NCBI RefSeq assembly: GCF_003289945.1
Contig: NZ_QMBP01000004.1
Location: 372,001-436,000, forward strand
Direction of reading: 5' to 3'
Length of the DNA: 64,000 nucleotides
Source of the DNA: Mesorhizobium hawassense
GTDB lineage: Bacteria; Pseudomonadota; Alphaproteobacteria; Rhizobiales; Rhizobiaceae
Shown here: one piece after another, positions 60,666 to 64,000 of the stretch
Layout of the letters: each line of letters starts with the position of its first letter
How positions within the stretch are numbered: position 1 is the first letter of the stretch
Translations under genes and position numbers: made by a program
Notes under the pieces: generated by a model
Databases searched by the model: none
Seen by the model: the letters and a program-made list of their open reading frames with translations, nothing else
What the model was told of the DNA's origin: nothing

Positions 60666-60929
60666 ATGCGCAATTTCCCTGTTTTGCTTGTCGCTCTTGG
60701 AGGCCTCACCGCTTTCGTCATACCCGCCGCCGCTGAATCCAACCGCGGATCATGTGCACCCTCCCCCACCGCTTCCGATACGATCGACCTTCAGGCCATC
60801 CCCATGATGAGCGCGACTGGTCCCAAGTCGGTCAAGGGCGTCGGCGATGACGAGTGCGACGGCGGCAAATCCGTGTCCGACACTCGCGCCAGTCCGCAAG
60901 ACGAGGAACTCGGCGACAGCGACGATTGA
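60666..60929 (+). CDS. Small secreted hypothetical protein
   Basis: An 87-aa protein with signal peptide (MRNFPVLLVALGGLTAFVIPAAA-E) and a mature part of only about 64 residues, rich in Ser, Asp and Gly, with two cysteines (GSCAPSP and DDECDGG). AGAAGGA precedes ATG 60666. No family recognised. It is transcribed divergently from the PepSY two-component operon and could be its target or ligand; that is only a positional inference. Confidence 0.65.
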   Translation: MRNFPVLLVALGGLTAFVIPAAAESNRGSCAPSPTASDTIDLQAIPMMSATGPKSVKGVGDDECDGGKSVSDTRASPQDEELGDSDD

Positions 60930-60982
60930 CGCACGCTTGAGCTTCTAAAGCTGCTCCTTACTGTTCCTGGAGAACAATTCCA

Positions 60983-61450
60983 ATGCCTGCGATTCAGCAT
61001 GTCCATCCAATTCTAGTGCATTTCCCTATTGTGCTCATCTACACACTCGTGATCATCGATCTCGCGGCGCTTGCCGGCAGCAATGCCGTGACAATGCGAT
61101 CGGGCGTAGGAACGATTTCCACCTTCGTCGCCGTCGCCGCGGGATTGTTCGCCATCGTCACCTGGCTCTTCGGCGGCATGGCCCTCGATTACGCCGAGGC
61201 TACCGGTTTCAGCAGCGAAATAGCGGAGATGCACGAGAGCTTGGGCACGATCAGCGCCGTCACCTTTCTGGGCTGGGGCGTCATCCGGCTCGCGCTGTGG
61301 ATACGAAATCGCGAACTGAGGACGCTGGCTCTCGCCGTTCCCGCCATCGAAATAGCCGGCGCAGCGCTGGTCACGGTAACTGGCTACTATGGCGGCCAGC
61401 TCGTCTACGACCTTGGAGTCAACGTCGCCAAGGCTGCCGTGGGGGGCTGA
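60983..61450 (+). CDS. DUF2231 membrane protein
   Basis: A 155-aa protein with four hydrophobic segments. The N-terminal HVHPILVHFPIVLIYTLVIIDLAAL contains the H-P-x-x-V-H-F-P signature of DUF2231; the C-terminal YYGGQLVYDLGVNV is also typical. Family members are predicted haem- or redox-linked membrane proteins, function unknown. ATG 60983 follows GGAGAACAATTCCA. It lies near the flavin module and PepSY system. Confidence 0.85.
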   Translation: MPAIQHVHPILVHFPIVLIYTLVIIDLAALAGSNAVTMRSGVGTISTFVAVAAGLFAIVTWLFGGMALDYAEATGFSSEIAEMHESLGTISAVTFLGWGVIRLALWIRNRELRTLALAVPAIEIAGAALVTVTGYYGGQLVYDLGVNVAKAAVGG

Positions 61451-61603
61451 CACCGGAGCGTTCTCCCTTGGGCTGTCATGGTGCATCCACCGTGATGGCC
61501 CACGCTTGGCCATGTGGACCGTTGCAATCGGCAAGCGGAGGATGCCTCGACCGACAAGCAGCTTCTCCTGGCCTGGGCCAGACCGACCGATCCCCCCTCC
61601 GCT

Positions 61604-64000
61604 TCATCCGTTGAAGCGGACTGATTTGCTTGTGGCGCGATCCGCATGGGGCCTTGTCGCCTTTCGTGACCGCCTGCCCCGGCTGCCATGCTCAAAAAGC
61701 CAGGTCTTGGTGACTTCCGACACAACGATATACAGCGTCGTGATGGCCAGCAGCCCGGCCAGCACCGGTACCGAAAGCGGGACGAACCCGAACCAACCCG
61801 CGAAGGGAGCGAAGGGGATAGCGATGGTAACGACGCCAATGCTTAAGGCGAGTGCCACAAGCAAACGGCTGGGACGGCTGCGCCATAGCCTCCTCTGCGT
61901 GCGAACGACGAGCACGATAGCGAGTTCCGTCAGCACGGACTCGACAAACCAGGCGGTCTGAAAAGTCGCTGACGCGGCGCGCACGACCAGCAGAAGGAAT
62001 GCGAAGGTCGCGAAGTCGAACAACGAGCTCACCAACCCGAAACTGACCATGAAACGCCTTACGAAATGGATGTCCCAGTGCCGCGGTTTGCGCACCTGAT
62101 CGGCATCGACATTGTCGCCCGCGATCGCGAGGGCCGGGATGTCGGAAAGGAAGTTGTTCAGCAGGATCTGTTTGGCCAGCAGCGGCAGAAACGGCAGGTA
62201 AAGCGAAGCGGCGGCCATACTGATCATGTTGCCGAAATTGGCGCTGGTCGTGATGGAAATATACTTCATCGTGTTTGCGAACGTCTTGCGGCCGTCGTCG
62301 ACCCCGTGCACCAGCACGCCCAAGTCGCGCTTGAGCAGGATGATATCCGCCGCCTCGCGAGCAACGTCGACAGCGGTATCGACCGAAATGCCGATATCCG
62401 CCTCATGGAGCGCCGGCGCGTCGTTGATGCCATCGCCAAGATAGCCGACGACGTGGCCGCTGCGACGCAGCGCCTCGACAATGCGTTCTTTCTGGTTCGG
62501 ATCGATCTCCACGAAGAGGTCCGTCTTGCGCACTCCGGCGAGCAGCCCGTTCTTCGTCAGCTTCGAGAGGTCTTCGCCGGTCATGATCCTGTCGGACCGA
62601 AGACCTACAGCCTCGGCCAGATGAGCGGCGACATAGCGGTTGTCGCCGGAAATGACCTTTACGCCGATGCCGCGATCGGCGAGTGCCGACAAGGTTTTCC
62701 GCACCCCCTCCTTTGGGGGATCGAGGAAGAGCAGGAAGCCGGCGAACGCCATTGCTGTTTCGTCCTCTCGGCTGAAGCCTTTCTTATCTTCGAAGCGCCG
62801 GATCGCCAGGCCGAGAACGCGATAGCCTTGCGCGCTCCAACGCCTGAACTTTTCGTCTATAGTCTGTCGCTCGGTCGATCCGAGGGGCTGCAGGCCGTGT
62901 TGGTCTTGCACGAAAGCACAGACCTCGAGGACATTCTGCACCGCGCCCTTGGTGATCAGGATCTGTTGGCGCCCTCCCTGCTGGACCGCCACCGACAACC
63001 GCTTGCGTATGAAATCGTAGGGGATCTCGTCGATCTTGGTGAAATCGGACAGGCCTTCCTGTCCGGACCGCGCGTCGGCTATTGCTTGGTCCAGAGGATT
63101 CTTCAGCCCGGTTTGCAGCGTCGCATTTAGCCGTGCCCAGAGCAGGACCTCCTTCGAAGCATTGCCCTCGACGTCGAACGATCCATCGAGGTGAATGACG
63201 CCTTCCGTCAACGTTCCTGTCTTGTCAGTGCACAGCAGGTCCATACTGCCGAGGTTCTCGATCGCATCGAGACGGCGCACGATGACACCGCTGGCGGCCA
63301 TGGTCCGTGCACCTCTGGCCAGGGTGACGCTGATGATCGCGGGAAGCAGTTCGGGCGTCAGGCCAACCGCCAGCGCAAGCGAAAACAGCAGCGACTCTAT
63401 CAGCGGCCGCTCGAGCATCACGTTGGCAAAGAACACGAGGATGACGATCACCAGCATGATCTCGGTCATCAGGTAACCGAACTTTCTGATGCCGCGCGCG
63501 AACTCGGTCTCCGGGATGCGTCGCTCCAGGGCCTCGGCGATCGATGCGAACTCGCTTTGCGCTCCCGTGGCGACAGCAAGCACCTTTGCCGTTCCGCTGC
63601 GAACCGACGTGCCGGTGAAAACCGCATTGGTCCGCTGCGCGATGCCGGCATGGGGCGCCGACCGGCCGGCGGACTTCACGACAGGAAACGTCTCGCCCGT
63701 GAGAACGGATTCGCTGACATTGAAATCCCGCGACTCCAGAATCACACCATCGATGGGAATGAGATTGCCGGCGGAGAGGCAGACGACGTCGCCAGGAACG
63801 ATAGTCTCCACATCGACACTTCGTTCGAAGCTGTCCCGCAGCACCGTAGCCTTGCGGGAGATGCGCTGCCGCAGCGCCTCCATCGCGCGGGAAGCGCCAT
63901 ATTCCTGGGTGAAGCTGAGAACGCAGCTGGCAAGTACGATCACGCCGATGATCGCTGCCTCGTGACCCTCGCCGACGAAAATCGAAATGGCGGCGGCAAA
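61604..64000 (-). CDS. MgtA-type P-type ATPase, 5' end outside window
   Basis: Cation-transport ATPase of the P3B (Mg2+ importer MgtA/MgtB) class. The frame is open to the window end (F-A-A-A-I-S-I-F-V-G-E-G), about 800 codons, so the first 90 or so residues are missing. Motifs include SVLTGETFPVVK, DKTGTLTEG (phosphorylation site), and GDGINDAPALHEADIGISVDTAVDVAREAADIILLK. The C-terminal part has four to six helices. A 5' fragment of a paralogue lies at 31455-31860. Confidence 0.93.
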   Translation of the reverse strand, partial: FAAAISIFVGEGHEAAIIGVIVLASCVLSFTQEYGASRAMEALRQRISRKATVLRDSFERSVDVETIVPGDVVCLSAGNLIPIDGVILESRDFNVSESVLTGETFPVVKSAGRSAPHAGIAQRTNAVFTGTSVRSGTAKVLAVATGAQSEFASIAEALERRIPETEFARGIRKFGYLMTEIMLVIVILVFFANVMLERPLIESLLFSLALAVGLTPELLPAIISVTLARGARTMAASGVIVRRLDAIENLGSMDLLCTDKTGTLTEGVIHLDGSFDVEGNASKEVLLWARLNATLQTGLKNPLDQAIADARSGQEGLSDFTKIDEIPYDFIRKRLSVAVQQGGRQQILITKGAVQNVLEVCAFVQDQHGLQPLGSTERQTIDEKFRRWSAQGYRVLGLAIRRFEDKKGFSREDETAMAFAGFLLFLDPPKEGVRKTLSALADRGIGVKVISGDNRYVAAHLAEAVGLRSDRIMTGEDLSKLTKNGLLAGVRKTDLFVEIDPNQKERIVEALRRSGHVVGYLGDGINDAPALHEADIGISVDTAVDVAREAADIILLKRDLGVLVHGVDDGRKTFANTMKYISITTSANFGNMISMAAASLYLPFLPLLAKQILLNNFLSDIPALAIAGDNVDADQVRKPRHWDIHFVRRFMVSFGLVSSLFDFATFAFLLLVVRAASATFQTAWFVESVLTELAIVLVVRTQRRLWRSRPSRLLVALALSIGVVTIAIPFAPFAGWFGFVPLSVPVLAGLLAITTLYIVVSEVTKTWLFEHGSRGRRSRKATRPHADRATSKSVRFNG

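Noticed and set aside
61451..61603. Quasi-palindrome around CATGGTGCATCCACCGTG (about 61478-61496)
   Set aside because: Imperfect, no T-run; could be chance. Not strong enough for a terminator call between convergent genes.
1..64000. tRNA genes, CRISPR array, integrase, IS ends
   Set aside because: No cloverleaf-like sequences, spaced identical repeats, transposase motifs or terminal inverted repeats were found by eye. Small RNAs would be missed.

Overview
The window reads as the chromosome of a Rhizobiales alphaproteobacterium. Protein content, codon use and gene order look most like Mesorhizobium, but that genus assignment is inferred from recognition, not measured. I saw no tRNA, rRNA, CRISPR array, IS transposase or replication origin, and no nod or nif genes.

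Region A (1-14217) is a low-oxygen respiration block. It starts inside a pseudoazurin gene, then has nirK and nirV (copper nitrite reductase), a group III truncated haemoglobin, a small K+ channel, hemN divergent from fnrN, ccoNOQP (cbb3 oxidase) and ccoG-fixHIS (its assembly genes). Pseudoazurin delivers electrons to NirK. FnrN carries a four-cysteine cluster set and shares a perfect FNR box with hemN. Similar boxes precede ccoN and ccoG, and an NnrR-type palindrome precedes nirK.

Region B (14331-30821) is a polyol catabolism island. Leftward, eryABCD-tpi-rpiB form a tight six-gene operon matching the erythritol pathway worked out in Brucella (kinase, dehydrogenase, three isomerases, repressor). 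Rightward are a DUF2291 protein plus a ribose-type ABC transporter, then DeoR, FGGY kinase, a second DeoR and a second GlpD-like dehydrogenase. Repeated TAACAT hexamers lie upstream of both rightward blocks. I found no FNR boxes here, so the island looks separate from its flanks.

Region C (30822-36919) is poorly conserved. It holds a truncated P-type ATPase fragment, an ABC-exporter membrane domain without its ATPase, and a leftward trio: a HD-GYP/LuxR regulator, a small barrel-like protein and an AmiC-like binding protein with no signal peptide.

Region D (36920-54924) is a second low-oxygen and stress cluster: cytochromes b561, a universal stress protein, cytochrome c, a phosphotransferase/P-loop fusion, a PatZ-like acyltransferase, DUF302 plus a TPC-type metal ATPase, thioredoxin 2, a cupredoxin, alcohol dehydrogenase, FixK, GNAT, CBS-BON, LysE, DUF6455 and a VIT transporter. 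Many have FNR-type boxes. It also contains two gene relics: a fused fixI/fixS remnant (51815-51980) and a deleted, frameshifted ccmE (53436-53760).

Region E (55164-64000) has a three-gene flavin electron-transfer operon (FMN-binding protein, ApbE, NqrB/RnfD-reductase fusion), a convergent PepSY-response regulator-histidine kinase operon, a DUF2231 membrane protein and the 3' part of an MgtA-type ATPase that runs off the window end.
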